Below, in pieces: positions 43,951 to 54,202 of a DNA stretch of 64,000 nucleotides. Source of the DNA: Dactylorhiza incarnata (taxonomy: Eukaryota; Streptophyta; Magnoliopsida; Asparagales; Orchidaceae); the NCBI GenBank assembly GCA_033032865.1, contig JAWHQI010000272.1, positions 2,542,001 through 2,606,000 on the forward strand. Reading direction: 5' to 3'. The position numbers were made by a program, and so were the translations under genes. The notes under the pieces are model-generated. The model saw only the letters and a list, made by a program, of their open reading frames with translations. It searched no databases and was not told the DNA's origin. Every line of letters starts with the position of its first letter. Within the stretch, counting starts at the first letter, position 1.

Positions 43951-46900
43951 TGATGGAGATCACCATCCTACACAAGTCTATTCCCGAAGGAGGCGGTGAA
44001 CCGCAACCCGTTTGTGCGATCCGAATCCACGGTTGCGCCCGGACGGTCGTTCCGAGTCATTTTGATATATTACTTTATTTATTTTGAGTTGTAATTGATA
44101 CCCGATCGGATCGAACGATAAGAGCCGTCCGATTTGGGTGACCTATTTTAGTTAGTGTATGTATACATGCAGACGCTAGTTTGTGGGGTATCTATGATTT
44201 TTCTTCCAAATTGGAACCTCCGGTCTATTTCCTCTCGGTGCAACTCCGAAGAGGCTTTACCTTGGTGCGACTCCAAGGCCCTAACGCCCAGCCCTCCTGT
44301 TTTCATCTTTCTCCTCCTGGTTTCGTAAGACCCCGCTTTCCCCCGCCTATTTCCCCTGCTGCCCCCTCACATTCCGCAGCCCGTCATGCAACCATTCCTG
44401 TCATGACCCGTCTCGACAAAAGTCAGAGTGCGCTTCGAGGCGGGCCGTGATGCCACAGGCATGGGCGGAAGGAGAAACCATGCCTGTTAGGCGGAAGCTG
44501 AGATACTGAAAAATACTTGTAAAATAGTTACTTTTGAGTAAAACAAATTGATTTATTGTGGAAGCGTTAAAATATGGCAGTGAGAATTTGATGCACAAGT
44601 ATTTTAGTAAAATTCATTAATCAAGGTGCTGATGCAACTTTTCATGCAATGAAGATCTCAAGAAATGAACAAGCAAATAATATCAGACTTCAGTATATAA
44701 TTTAATTAGCTTAACAATTGTCCATGAAACAAGAGAAAATGGCTAGTCGTAATTATTACATAAAAAAATATCCGACAGTTAATGAAATGAAACATAAACA
44801 TAGAACCTGAAGCTGGACGCAGATCGACACAGGAAGCAGGCGACGCATGCACAAACCCTAAGGCAAATTCCAAACAAGAAAGAAAAGCCTTAGAACATTG
44901 AAATACACAGGAGCAAAGCAAAATAAAATACGAGCAAGGGAAACATAATATTTGTGTACCGTTTCTCATGAAGCAAAGCTAACAAGACAGACAAGCAAGT
45001 GAGACAAAGAGAAATATCTAAAATTATTAGACTACTCTGAAGGAAAGCATGCAAAGATGATCATGTAATAACATAAGTTGTAACGAGTGAAAGTGTAGGT
45101 ATTTTTGGTTGACGCACACGATTCATGATTTAGACAGATTCAAATTCAGATGCAAGTCTTACCAGAGATTCAGGATTTCTGCCCGTGATCTCTAAAGGGC
45201 GGCTCTTTCAAACCCTCACCCTTGAGCCAGGGAATTCATGCTAGCTATGAGCCTATGACCGATCCTTTGTTCCTGTTAGGGATTCAAGAGAGAACCCAAG
45301 TCGAGGAGTTGCGTCAATTAAAACCCTACCGTTCAATTGTTTACTTGTGTTATTAATGAAATAACTCATGATTGAGTGATTCTGGCATATCAAGACATGT
45401 AACCAAATACTGATTCAGATATACAAGAGTAGATTTTACCAACGTGAAATTGGAGGAATCAAGTTATAGAACATTATTTAACCAATTCTTGCATTCAAGC
45501 ATACCTAAGAAGCAAAAGGCGAGCTGATGACACCCAAAACTAGATAAAGAGTTTTGAACCTTGCGAGTCCGAGAGGCTAAGGATTTTATTAACAAGAAGA
45601 TTATTCAAGTAAAATGCGCAGGAGCAAGTTTGACATGCATCGATTCTGGGATAACAAGTACTCATTTACATTAAGTCATTTTATGACACAGTTAACTCCC
45701 AAATAAAATGTGTACGATACGAACATGATAAAAAAACACCGATCATATATTTGCTAACCAGAAATCATTACTATTATTATCTTGACGCTTGTTACTCATG
45801 CTCAACGACCTATCATTCCTCGAATTATTCATCAATTAAGAAACTCATTCATCTAGGTGACTATCCAAATAAAATAATTCATGTTCACAAATTCGTGTCA
45901 TTTTAAACGCGCGAAACCTCAACTACTAACAAATCAATTCAAACATTCAAGATCTAAGCTTATATGACGAAACATGCATTTAAAAGTAAATCATAAAATT
46001 ATAAGAACAGGCAAGGTAATTAAGTTCAATGCTTGCAAGAGAGAGGGAGTCTCTACTTGCCTTAAATGAGGCTGAATCTGACAGCGGCGGCTAAGCGGTG
46101 CAAGCAAAAGCAGAAATCACATTTGAACCTGATCAAGCACAACGAAAGCGATGTAGCATAATTTACTACGCTAACACATGCATTCTACGACGCTGAAATT
46201 TAAACAACGAGGGTTTAGCATATTTACCTCCCTCAAAGGTGAGGGGAGAAGAGATTACCACGCGGAAACGGGGATTTGGCGGCGCTTAGGTTAGGAGAAA
46301 CCCTAAATCGGAGGGGGCTTTGGAGAGATCCCGCCAGGCGACGAATGGCGTCGGGGAGCACGAAAGCCTAGAAGTTAAACGATTATAAGATGGCATAAAT
46401 CTGAAATCATAAATTGAACGCAAATTGGGGCACGAATAAATCATTAAGGGTTATGAAAATCAGAATAAGAAGGTTTGGATGGAGAATCTTACCAAAAGAA
46501 GCTAAATCCAAGCCCAAGGAGGAGAGGGAAGGAAACCCTAGGAGTCCTCTTCGCAAAACTCGGCCAAAACGGACACAAGGAGGGTTGCTGGAGGAGGAGG
46601 TTGCAGCTGCCGGCCTTGAGGGGAGGGATTAGGGTTGCGGGTTGCCTGCTGTCGATCCTTGGAGGTGAAGGAGCTGTCGGCCTTAAGAAGGGAGGTTGTC
46701 GGCCCCTTGGAGGATAAGAAGGTTGTTGGAGGGCTGGAGAAAGAACCATCGGCCAGCGCAGGAGGAGTAGCAGGAGCGTCGGCCACGCTGGGAGATGGAG
46801 CATGAGGCACTGGCCACGCCGGGAGGAGTAGGAGGCTGCGGAAACGAGAGGCACGGGAGCGGCGCTGGGCTTGCGGGAATCGGGAGACGGAAACGGCTTA

Positions 46901-47684
46901 CGGCTTGCGGGGGTCCTGGACCGGGAGTTCTTAATCGGGGGGAGGGGGGCTGCGTTTAGCAAAATAATAAATCCTCTCCTTTTTTTTGAGTTGGTACAAT
47001 TCCTGAAGCCCTAATGTCCCTACAAAACCCAAACCCCACACCTCCACATCTTCCACCCAACAGCCTGCCTGAATACCTATCTTCCCACATTGTCCAGCAA
47101 CCCGTAGCCCTCCAGGACCCTGTTTCCCTGTGCAATACAGCAACCCGCATCCTTCCAGGAGCCCTACCCAGCAGCCCGCCTAACCCCTTTCTTCCCAATA
47201 CCGCCCCCTTCACAAATCCCCAATGTACCCCCCCCCCCCCCCCCCCTTTCCCTCCAAGGAAATCAAAGTCACAGCCCCATTGAATCCCCCCAACATCCCC
47301 GGGCCTCCTCTTTCTTTGCTTCCCGCCACACCTGCACGTGTAAGTTGTTGGAGTCTTTGCTTTCTATTATTGCATATTTGGATCATGTTTTGTTGGATGT
47401 AATTTTATGTGTTGGTACTATGGAGTCTAATGATTTGTAGAAACTATTTAGTGTGTGCTTTCAAGTATTTGTTTCTCTGTCATTTTGTTGAATACAACTT
47501 GTTCTTCCTTAATAAAAAATTGTGAACAATTGTGTCCCTGTTATATTTTATTTTAATTATTAATGTTGCAATTTTAATCGGTCCGACAAACACATGCATT
47601 CTTATTAGTAGTTGTCGGTAGCCGTGTCACATTTCATTTAGCTGCATATTAGGTCGACCATCTTGTAAGCCTACCCCTGCATCA
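43951..47684 (+). repeat. 3' LTR of the gypsy element, split
   Basis: The LTR begins TGATGGAGATCACC and ends CCCCTGCATCA. It is enlarged to 3.7 kb by the solo LTR at 44399-46998. Without it the LTR is about 1.13 kb. A second poly-C run lies at 47229-47246. Confidence 0.88.
44399..46998 (-). mobile_element. 2.6-kb solo LTR nested in the gypsy 3' LTR
   Basis: The piece starts TGTCATGACCCGTCTCG and ends GAGTTGGTACA, with a perfect duplication ATTCC (44394-44398 and 46999-47003). The matching empty site is in the 5' LTR at about 36729-36735. The opening text TGTC.TGACCCG and ccgtgatgccac resembles the solo LTR at 676-5129 (cgtgatgccacg), so they are probably related gypsy families. Strand is inferred by analogy. 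No coding domain is inside; Pro-rich frames near 46500-46960 look random. Confidence 0.85.
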
Positions 47685-47689
47685 ATCCA

Positions 47690-47870
47690 CTAACTTAGAA
47701 GTTTTATTTTTACCTTGCTTTCCAACTCTACATTTAGTTTAGTTATGTTTTTATTGTAGTTTTGGTGTTTGAAAGCAATGTATTTAACTCACTAATTTTT
47801 GCGTCCAAGGTATCACACTTGTGGCAAGAGTCATCTTGTGATTCACACAAAAATATTCTAAGTTAATTCC
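47690..47870 (-). pseudogene. Gag coiled-coil remnant of the second Sirevirus
   Basis: Minus-strand text CESQDDSCHKCDTLDAKISE (47800-47850) continues with ELNTLLSNTKTTIK. It parallels VSCQECNHSLARVKEIEEAL of the better gag. This shows that the old element continued across the gypsy insertion site. Confidence 0.6.
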
Positions 47871-48090
47871 TTACTGCCTTTTTTTAAGTTCTTTTTTAAG
47901 ATCTGGCACAACTCCGCTACTGTCATGCTGCTGAATAACCATGACCAAAACCAATTTCTCCCCTCCAAGGTACATCTGAAAAGGAAACTGGATGTGGGAA
48001 ACTCTTGGCTGTGGTAGGTAGTGGGACAAAGGATGGATCCTTCGCTACAACTCTTGATCTGTTGGAAAAACATCTCCTGAAATATTCAGG
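47871..48090. other. No recognisable feature
   Basis: Short stretch between the old Sirevirus and the next minus-strand element. No ORF or repeat was recognised. Confidence 0.4.
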
Positions 48091-48093
48091 AAA

Positions 48094-49451
48094 TCAATCT
48101 TCTTCTAAAAAATATAATCCCGGTGATAAAATCAACCATGAAATTGTATTTTTCCGAAGAGTCATAATTTTATGCAAAGTATTTAAATAACCAATAAAGA
48201 TCAGAGCATCAATGAGACGAGAATCACAAAGTGGAAGAGAAGGGAGATCGAGGAAACAAGTTAGGGAGAAAGTATGATCGACCCATAAAATCAGTAAATA
48301 ATATCGCATCATACGCTCGTCTGCTAGACACTTACAAGCCTCTACTAAACCAAGATCAATTATCGTCATGATTTCACCCGCTAGAATTTGACTAGCGCCA
48401 CAGAATTTTAATTGAATCCCAAATCTAACATTTAAAATTTCCAAAGAAATTCTTTAAAACATATCCCTATGAGGAGTGAAACTCATAAGGATCTTTACCA
48501 TTCTCATAATTTGAATTTTCCTAAACAGATAGATAATGTGATGGTAAATTTCGTTGTGCGTGTCTAGACTCAGTGGATAGTGAAGTGCATGAGTGCGATC
48601 ACCAAATACAAAGTTTATAAAGTGTGAATATTCTAATATCAAGGGTGAGTGACCATTACACTCAATGTCTGCGGGCTCAAAGGTAGAGTTAGAAAATGTG
48701 GAGATTAAGGTTATTCCATCTAAGATGACTAGATGAGTGACTCATCACTAGCTAGTTCTTCTTGGAGCAGGGGCTCATGAAGAAACACGAATGCTAAAAA
48801 TTGTGATTCAGTATGGGCAAGTGGGATCATAATTTCAGTCGCGATGACAGTAATAGGAGGAAGATCTTCTTGGAGCTGAGGTGCAAGAAAAAAACTCCTC
48901 GACTGAACGCAGTGTCATGGTGGGTATAGGTGGGGCCAAGATGCTCGTGGGAGAAATGATGAGGCTAGAAATAGGACTATCGACAGACCTAAGCCCGGAT
49001 TTCACTCTATGATACCGAGTTGGGAGGTAGACAGGTAAAAAGAAATACTCATGTACTTTAACTTCAAGACTTTTTATCGATGTGCACAACCCGTTCATGT
49101 CCTATTTTATATTAAAGGAGAGAATCTTAACAATTTCATTAAATTTTTAAGACATTCATCGAAGCTACCTACGCTATGCTATACACGAACTTCCATTGAG
49201 ATAAAACTTTAAATTTACTCCAAGATTTAAATTTTTTTTGAAAGAAAAGACTTAAATTTTTTTTTAATCTCTAAAGCTTACATTAAAAATTCTCTTTTTT
49301 TGTAAAATGGGGCTTTGATGAAAATGAAAAAAGAAAAAATTTTAAGCAAACTTTAAAAAAAGGTTTTTGTTGAAAATGAAAACAATTTTTTTGTTAAAGC
49401 AGAACTTGATTCACGATAAGAGTGAATCAATCTCTCCCTCTAATACCAAGC
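48094..49451 (-). mobile_element. Unidentified LTR element, 5' interior (copy 1)
   Basis: On the minus strand a primer-site-like TTGGTATTAGAG lies at 49439-49450, just inside a possible LTR edge (TGATGTAGAC at 49452). Downstream frames include KSLEVKVHEYFFLPVYLPTR (about 49000-49080) and SHFINFVFGDRTHALHYPL with DTHNEI and TPHRDMF (48466-48642). A further frame follows (48094-48444: VRFGIQLKFCGASQILAGEI). The second block is clearly homologous to the + strand ORF at 63412-63699. I do not recognise the protein. The position after a tRNA-Met primer site points to a gag-like region. Confidence 0.5.
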
Positions 49452-50145
49452 TGATGTAGACTATTATCCAAAAATTAGATTTTAAATATTAAAAAATAAT
49501 ATGTTTTACAATTTGTGGAGCTAGCGAGACTTTTACGAATGCATGCATGAGATATTTGACCATGGGTTCGCATTGGCAAGAAAGGCTAACTATTGTTATC
49601 TTATTCAACAATATGATAATTTCATCCACAGACATTTAGGGAAGAAAATCAACTCAACAGGATTTAGAAATTTACGACAAACATGTGAAAGTAAAAACTA
49701 GGCAAGCTTTGAAATTTTGTTGATCAATTAAAATACCAAGCATAAAATAAAGATTAAAGCTAGTGCGCATTTGAGAGGGAAAATGTTATACATGCACACG
49801 TATAGAACAACCGTTGACGTAATCAACGGGGAATGAGAGGTCTTGTTGTCTGGATGCAAGGGGACTCAAGTGAGGTAGCAGACGATACAAGGGAGGGTTG
49901 GATGCAGTACTGTTGGTCGGTTGAGGTCGGGGGCATGCCGGGCGGCGGCATGAAGAGAGCTTTTGGCCTTCACGGCGGCTGAGGGGGCTAGATCCGATGG
50001 AGGGGATGCTAATTCAGTCGGTGGATGGACGAGATGTCGCCAGCCCCTTGGCAGGGCTCCGACTAAGAGGTCGATGACAAGCGAGTGTGGGGAAGGCGGG
50101 GAGGTTCGTCGGACGGAGGGTCCAAGTCACCGAGGGCACTTGTAA
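49452..50145 (-). other. Possible LTR of the unidentified element
   Basis: The stretch begins at the primer-site side with TGATGTAGACTATTATCC. It is A+T-rich up to about 49840, then G-rich (aagggagggttggatgcag, gtcggggg). The outer end and a target duplication were not found. Confidence 0.3.
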
Positions 50146-50195
50146 AAACTTATTCTTCTTATTGAAGCCCGAGTTTCAATAAGAAGAATAAGTTT
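50146..50195. repeat. Perfect 21-bp hairpin
   Basis: Arms 50146-50166 (aaacttattcttcttattga plus a) and 50175-50195 are exact reverse complements with an 8-base loop gcccgagt. The arms are A/T-rich. It is not a visible end of any mapped element. Confidence 0.9.
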
Positions 50196-50665
50196 CAACT
50201 TTAATATTAAAGAATATTAAGTGAAGGGGAGGGGAGGATTTATCAAAGTTGGCTGACGGAATAGCTAATGCACGGGTAGATGGGCTGGCAGTTTTCCAAA
50301 GGATGAGATGGCAGTTTTCCAAAGGATGAGAAGTCAGAAAAAAGAAGAGAAGGTAAGAAATTTTTTAAAAGAGTATTTTAATGGTAATAAAAGGGGGAGA
50401 TAATCAAGAGGCAAGGGATTGAATTTGGACACTTGAAATTCCCTCGTAATTTTGAAAACATTTGATATTCTCTTATAATTTTGTAATCATAATTGAAATT
50501 AAAATTTAAAACCTAATCATAATTGAAATTAAAATTAAAAACTTAATCATAATTTCAGAAAATTAAACTTAAAATAATTATATTAAAATATAATTTCAAA
50601 GCTTGCCTTATTTTATCACTTTACCTAAATTGACAGACCAATTTATTTAGGGTCTTATTGGTCGG
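50196..50665. other. No recognisable feature
   Basis: A+T-rich intronic DNA. A 28-bp piece (gatgggctggcagttttccaaaggatgag and its repeat ggcagttttccaaaggatga) is duplicated in tandem at 50281-50329. No gene was seen. Confidence 0.4.
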
Positions 50666-51070
50666 TCACGTCAATAAAACCGAAAAATGTGCGTGAATGA
50701 CATGCGCACAAATACATGGGCGCGTGCTAATAACATACACAAAATATTTCGTGCTATTTAACCTGTGCGGAAATAAAGGAAACAACAAGCGTGAAAACAT
50801 ACGCAATGTTAATAAAAATGCTATAAATAAAAGTAAAATAAGATGCGACTCAGGTTGCATCACCTTCCCAGGCTGAAATGCAATAGTTGGAATGATTGCG
50901 GGATTCAATATGCTATTTGTCAATGAGTCATTTGGAGCTAGTAGATTTGAATTTTTTGCAGTCGTGCTCGGATGATCATGTAGATCATCCTCCCGCAGAT
51001 GACGAAACTCGCGTCTTCTTGCATTCAGTGTATCACGTTGTGCTCTAGTCGGCATTGTTATTGTTTTCAT
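50666..51070 (-). pseudogene. Unrecognised minus-strand ORF, possible transposon exon
   Basis: A 134-codon frame starts MKTITMPTRAQRDTLNARRREF and includes LREDDLHDHPSTTAKNSNLL. An acceptor-like CTCCACCTGCAG lies just upstream (about 51090), and a GTGATG donor-like site follows IIPTIAFQPG (about 50875). The basic NARRRE text is seen at the N-terminus of many plant Helitron and other transposon proteins, but this is a weak resemblance. After the donor-like point the frame becomes hydrophobic and looks random. Confidence 0.2.
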
Positions 51071-51903
51071 TGCTGGGGTGTGAATCTGCAGGTGGAGAAG
51101 AAGCTAATGATGGATAAGTTGATTTCTAAGTTATTTCTGTGAGCACAAATGTCGATCAATGAATTCACTTTTGAATATTCTTTTAACTACTAATTACTTC
51201 TTAAAATATTATCTTCTACCAATGGAAATATTGCCAAAGTAGGATTCAGGCGGGAAGAACAGTCAATTGGTAGGTTCCTTGCCACCCCATAAATTTACCC
51301 AACAAATTATTTCTAGAAAAGAATCAAAGCTTATGAAGTCAAGCATGGCGAATATTTAGAGACAAATTCTTGTATAGTCTACCTGAAAGTCAACTGGTGC
51401 AGGTTACTACTAGGAGTTGTTGAGCACACCTGTAAGTTGACTCCTCCAAAGAAGGATCTTAAAGTGCGTCTACCAGCAACATCAATTTTAACAACATGTA
51501 TAAGTAACAGATTAGATAAACAATATGTATAAGTAACAGATTAGATAAACAATATGTATAAGTAACTGTTTAAATTCTTCATTTTCTTAAGAAAAGCAAT
51601 ATATGCAAATTGCGAATGTTTAAAAAGTCTATATATATAGTCATGGAGGGAATGCACTTTAGCATGCATAGTACACGAATGATAGACATGGACTGATTCA
51701 TACCTTAAATGAAACTTTGCGCCTCCTAGTAACTGCTAATTACACACCAATGTGGAGCTTGGCCCAATTTCAAACACTGTTAAAAAGTTAGAAACCGCCA
51801 AATACATGCGCACCGTGGAGCATTTCAATTACATTTAGGTGCAATTCGAATAAAAAATTATGTTCTATTAAAATTTTCGGATGGCATCCTTTCAAATATG
51901 TTT
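51071..51903. other. No recognisable feature
   Basis: A+T-rich intronic DNA with a short tandem (aacagattagataaacaata, 51505-51555). No ORF of note. Confidence 0.4.
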
Positions 51904-52961
51904 GGATGCGTTTGTTTCGCAGGAATTTGGAGAAAGGAATTGGAATTGGGTTTCACAATTCCAATTCCTTTGTTCGTTTGACACTTTTTAGGATGGAATT
52001 GGCCAAAACCCAAAACCCATAGGTTTGGGTTATTTAAAAATAGGCCTTTCCCCAAAACCGACCTAATGTGGTCAGTTTTGGGGTTTGAGAAAAGTTGCGG
52101 CGACACAAGCGAGAGAGGAACCTGTTGTTCGCCATCGTCTTCCTCATCAACAATATCGATGACGGCGCTGGTTTGATCTTCTAAGTTGAATGAAACTTGT
52201 TGTTCGTTATCATCTTCTTGATCCATTTCGCTAAGTGAGTACTTGAGGTGAATATTCCAGTTTAGGTTTTTTTTGTTATAATCCCCCGATCTTTTGATTT
52301 TGACGTCAATTTCTATCTGTACTTTGTTGGTGGTTATCAAAAGACTTTCTGAACATTAAGATACCGTTCGATTTTTCCCTTCCCCAGGCCCTTGTTCTTG
52401 TTTGCGGCCATCTTTTTCTACTTGTTGGGTTGGCGAATGTCATCGGAGAAGGAGTGGTTTCTTTTGAGTTGTCTGTGGTGATATCTTTGAAAGCAAAGAC
52501 AGTTGTCGTGCGGTGCTTATCCGAAATCCAAAATAATCCCCTCTACTTCTACTCTTCCTCCTTGATAGCGAGTTCTTTCATCTTTTTTTTTCCTGATTAT
52601 CAACAAAAGATAAACCCTTACTTCAGGAGCGGTGAGGAATGTGATCCTCTTTTTTTCCCCAATCATCTCTTCTCATCTGTTAGTTAATTCAAAAACATTC
52701 AATAAGGATAACTTGATTAATTTTCTCATTAGATAACCTTCTTCGTTGGTATGAAAACCTGTTTTTCTCATTAAACACCAATTCCTGCGTTTGACTTCCA
52801 TCTTGCAACCGAACTGAGTAATTGACATATTCAATTCATGTACCTGAAAACCTTCCTGCAAACAAGCATAGGAGGTGGTTTTGGTCCAATTCCAAAACCA
52901 ATGCGTATATTTAGGCCAAAACCAATTTCTTTCTGTGAATTCTTGTGAAACGAATGCAACC
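51904..52961. mobile_element. PIF/Harbinger-like MITE, diverged
   Basis: The left end GGATGCGTTTGTTTCGCAGG and the right end (reverse complement GGTTGCATTCGTTTCACAAG) form an imperfect 37-40 bp inverted repeat ending in GAAAG.AATTGG. The 3-bp TTT flanks both sides. Inner ccaattcc/ggaattgg repeats resemble the subterminal repeats of the element at 31723-33143. A 160-codon minus frame (51858-52340) has two acidic copies of EDDxEQQV and could be a relic of an element ORF. No transposase is recognised. Confidence 0.6.
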
Positions 52962-53512
52962 TTTATGTTAAAAAATTGAAAATGTTCACATGCGAGAATA
53001 GGGGGCAGCCAGGGTCGTTCACATGTGAGAGTAACAAAAAAAAATGAATGAAAATTCTGTAAACAAATCCCAAAAAACATTGAAATCATCAAAAAAAAAA
53101 ATAGAACTAAGAGTAATGTTAGTGCCATACACATCTTGTCTATTCTTTGCAGTTCATGAAATTTTGCATTGCATACAAAGAGTAAGTAAAAAAGTAAATG
53201 CTTAATGGATTGCAATTTAATCAAGAGGTAAGAAAGGGCATTCCATTTGTAATTGTAAAATATATGGAAAATTACAGGGCTTTGCACACGTCTCCTTGAA
53301 AGATGACTAATTAATCTAAAATTGGGAACATCATTGAAGATCTCAATTATATGCCATGCACATTGAGAAAAGGACCTTACTGCAGTGTTAATTAATGAAG
53401 TGGTAAGAGAAGGGCATTCAAAATAAAGGCCTAAGCACACTTCTTCTTGAAAGATGGTCTAAATCAATCTAAAGGAAGAACTTGCTGGCATTCCACTCCG
53501 AGCAGTATGTTT
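52962..53512. other. No recognisable feature
   Basis: A 255-codon minus frame (52673-53440) covers this stretch and the end of the MITE. It is hydrophobic, Phe/Leu-rich and without family features, so it is not called a gene. Confidence 0.4.
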
Positions 53513-54202
53513 TAAATGTCCTCCGACATGTCCGACATGTCTCCCGACATGTCTTTTTTAGGGCAAAACGATATATTTTTCTAAAAAAAAAATTGATTAT
53601 GTCCTTTTGTAAAATATAGGCCGACATGTTGATTTTTTCCGATATATCGTCCGCTATTTTATTTTATGTTATATTAGCAGACTTGCAGCATATGTTTAAA
53701 TCGCCTATGAATATTATATTATGTATGTTCAAATTGATTAGACTTATTGTTTCGATTTTTTTTATGTTTTATTTTTACAAACCAATTTTGTATAATTGAC
53801 AATATTTTAATTTCATATTACAAAAAAGATGAAAATATTTAATACATTTATTACAAAAATATGAAAATATTTACAATGTATCATTTTGCAATAAACTTAT
53901 TGTTATCAAAATAAAATTATTGTATACTATTAAATATATTTTACAATGTATCATTTTGTATTTGTTAATAATATTTTATCTTAGATACTATTCGATTTAT
54001 TTCGTAATATAAATGACTCATTTTTTATCTATTTGTTATGTTATTTTTCTATTTTTATAACATAATTATAGTTAGTAAACATAAAAATAAAATTTTTATT
54101 TATAAGACATTGAAATCCGATATTTTAAAATATCTCCGACATGTCCCCGACTTCCGACAATTTAAAAGCTCAATCCGATATGTCGCCGACATCCGATATT
54201 TA
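53513..54202. mobile_element. hAT-like element with ACATGTCGG palindromes, copy 2
   Basis: The left end TAAATGTCCTCCGACATGTC aligns with TAGATGTCGTCCGACATGTC of the element at 35648. The right end ccgacatccgatattta aligns with ccgacatccgacatttg there. The middle is A/T-rich and differs. No matching 8-bp duplication was found. The 690-bp copy therefore supports a repeat family but not its exact boundaries. Confidence 0.6.

Larger units (their letters stand above)
36248..47684 (+). mobile_element. Ty3/gypsy retrotransposon with two nested solo LTRs
   Basis: The element is bounded by TGATAGAGATCACC and CCCCTGCATCA with a perfect 5-bp duplication ATCCA (36243-36247 and 47685-47689). The order is 5' LTR (36248-37403), tRNA-Met primer site, gag, protease, RT, RNase H, integrase, polypurine tract, 3' LTR (43951-47684). 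This is the gypsy order. Subtracting the insertions at 37740-39397 and 44399-46998 leaves about 7.2 kb. All genes are broken. Integrase text resembles plant chromoviruses, perhaps the CRM group, but no chromodomain is obvious. Confidence 0.9.
28565..47870 (-). mobile_element. Second, badly decayed Sirevirus-type element with nested insertions
   Basis: From low to high coordinate the minus strand carries RNase H, RT, integrase, protease, gag knuckle region and gag coiled coil: the same order as the element at 5389-10407. Pieces are at 28565-29990, 30000-30470, 30570-31721, 33147-34400, 35383-35640, 36194-36242 and 47690-47870. The gaps are younger insertions with their own target duplications. 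Every domain has stops and frameshifts, and two internal tandem duplications enlarge it. LTRs were not recognised at either end. Confidence 0.75.

Noticed and set aside
50666..51070. Helitron Rep/helicase gene
   Set aside because: Only a short basic NARRRE-like stretch resembles transposon N-termini. No Rep HUH motif, helicase motif or CTRR hairpin end was seen, so no firm call was made.
52673..53440. 255-codon minus-strand ORF
   Set aside because: It crosses a MITE end, is hydrophobic without family features, and sits in A+T-poor-stop chance sequence; no start context or homology was recognised.
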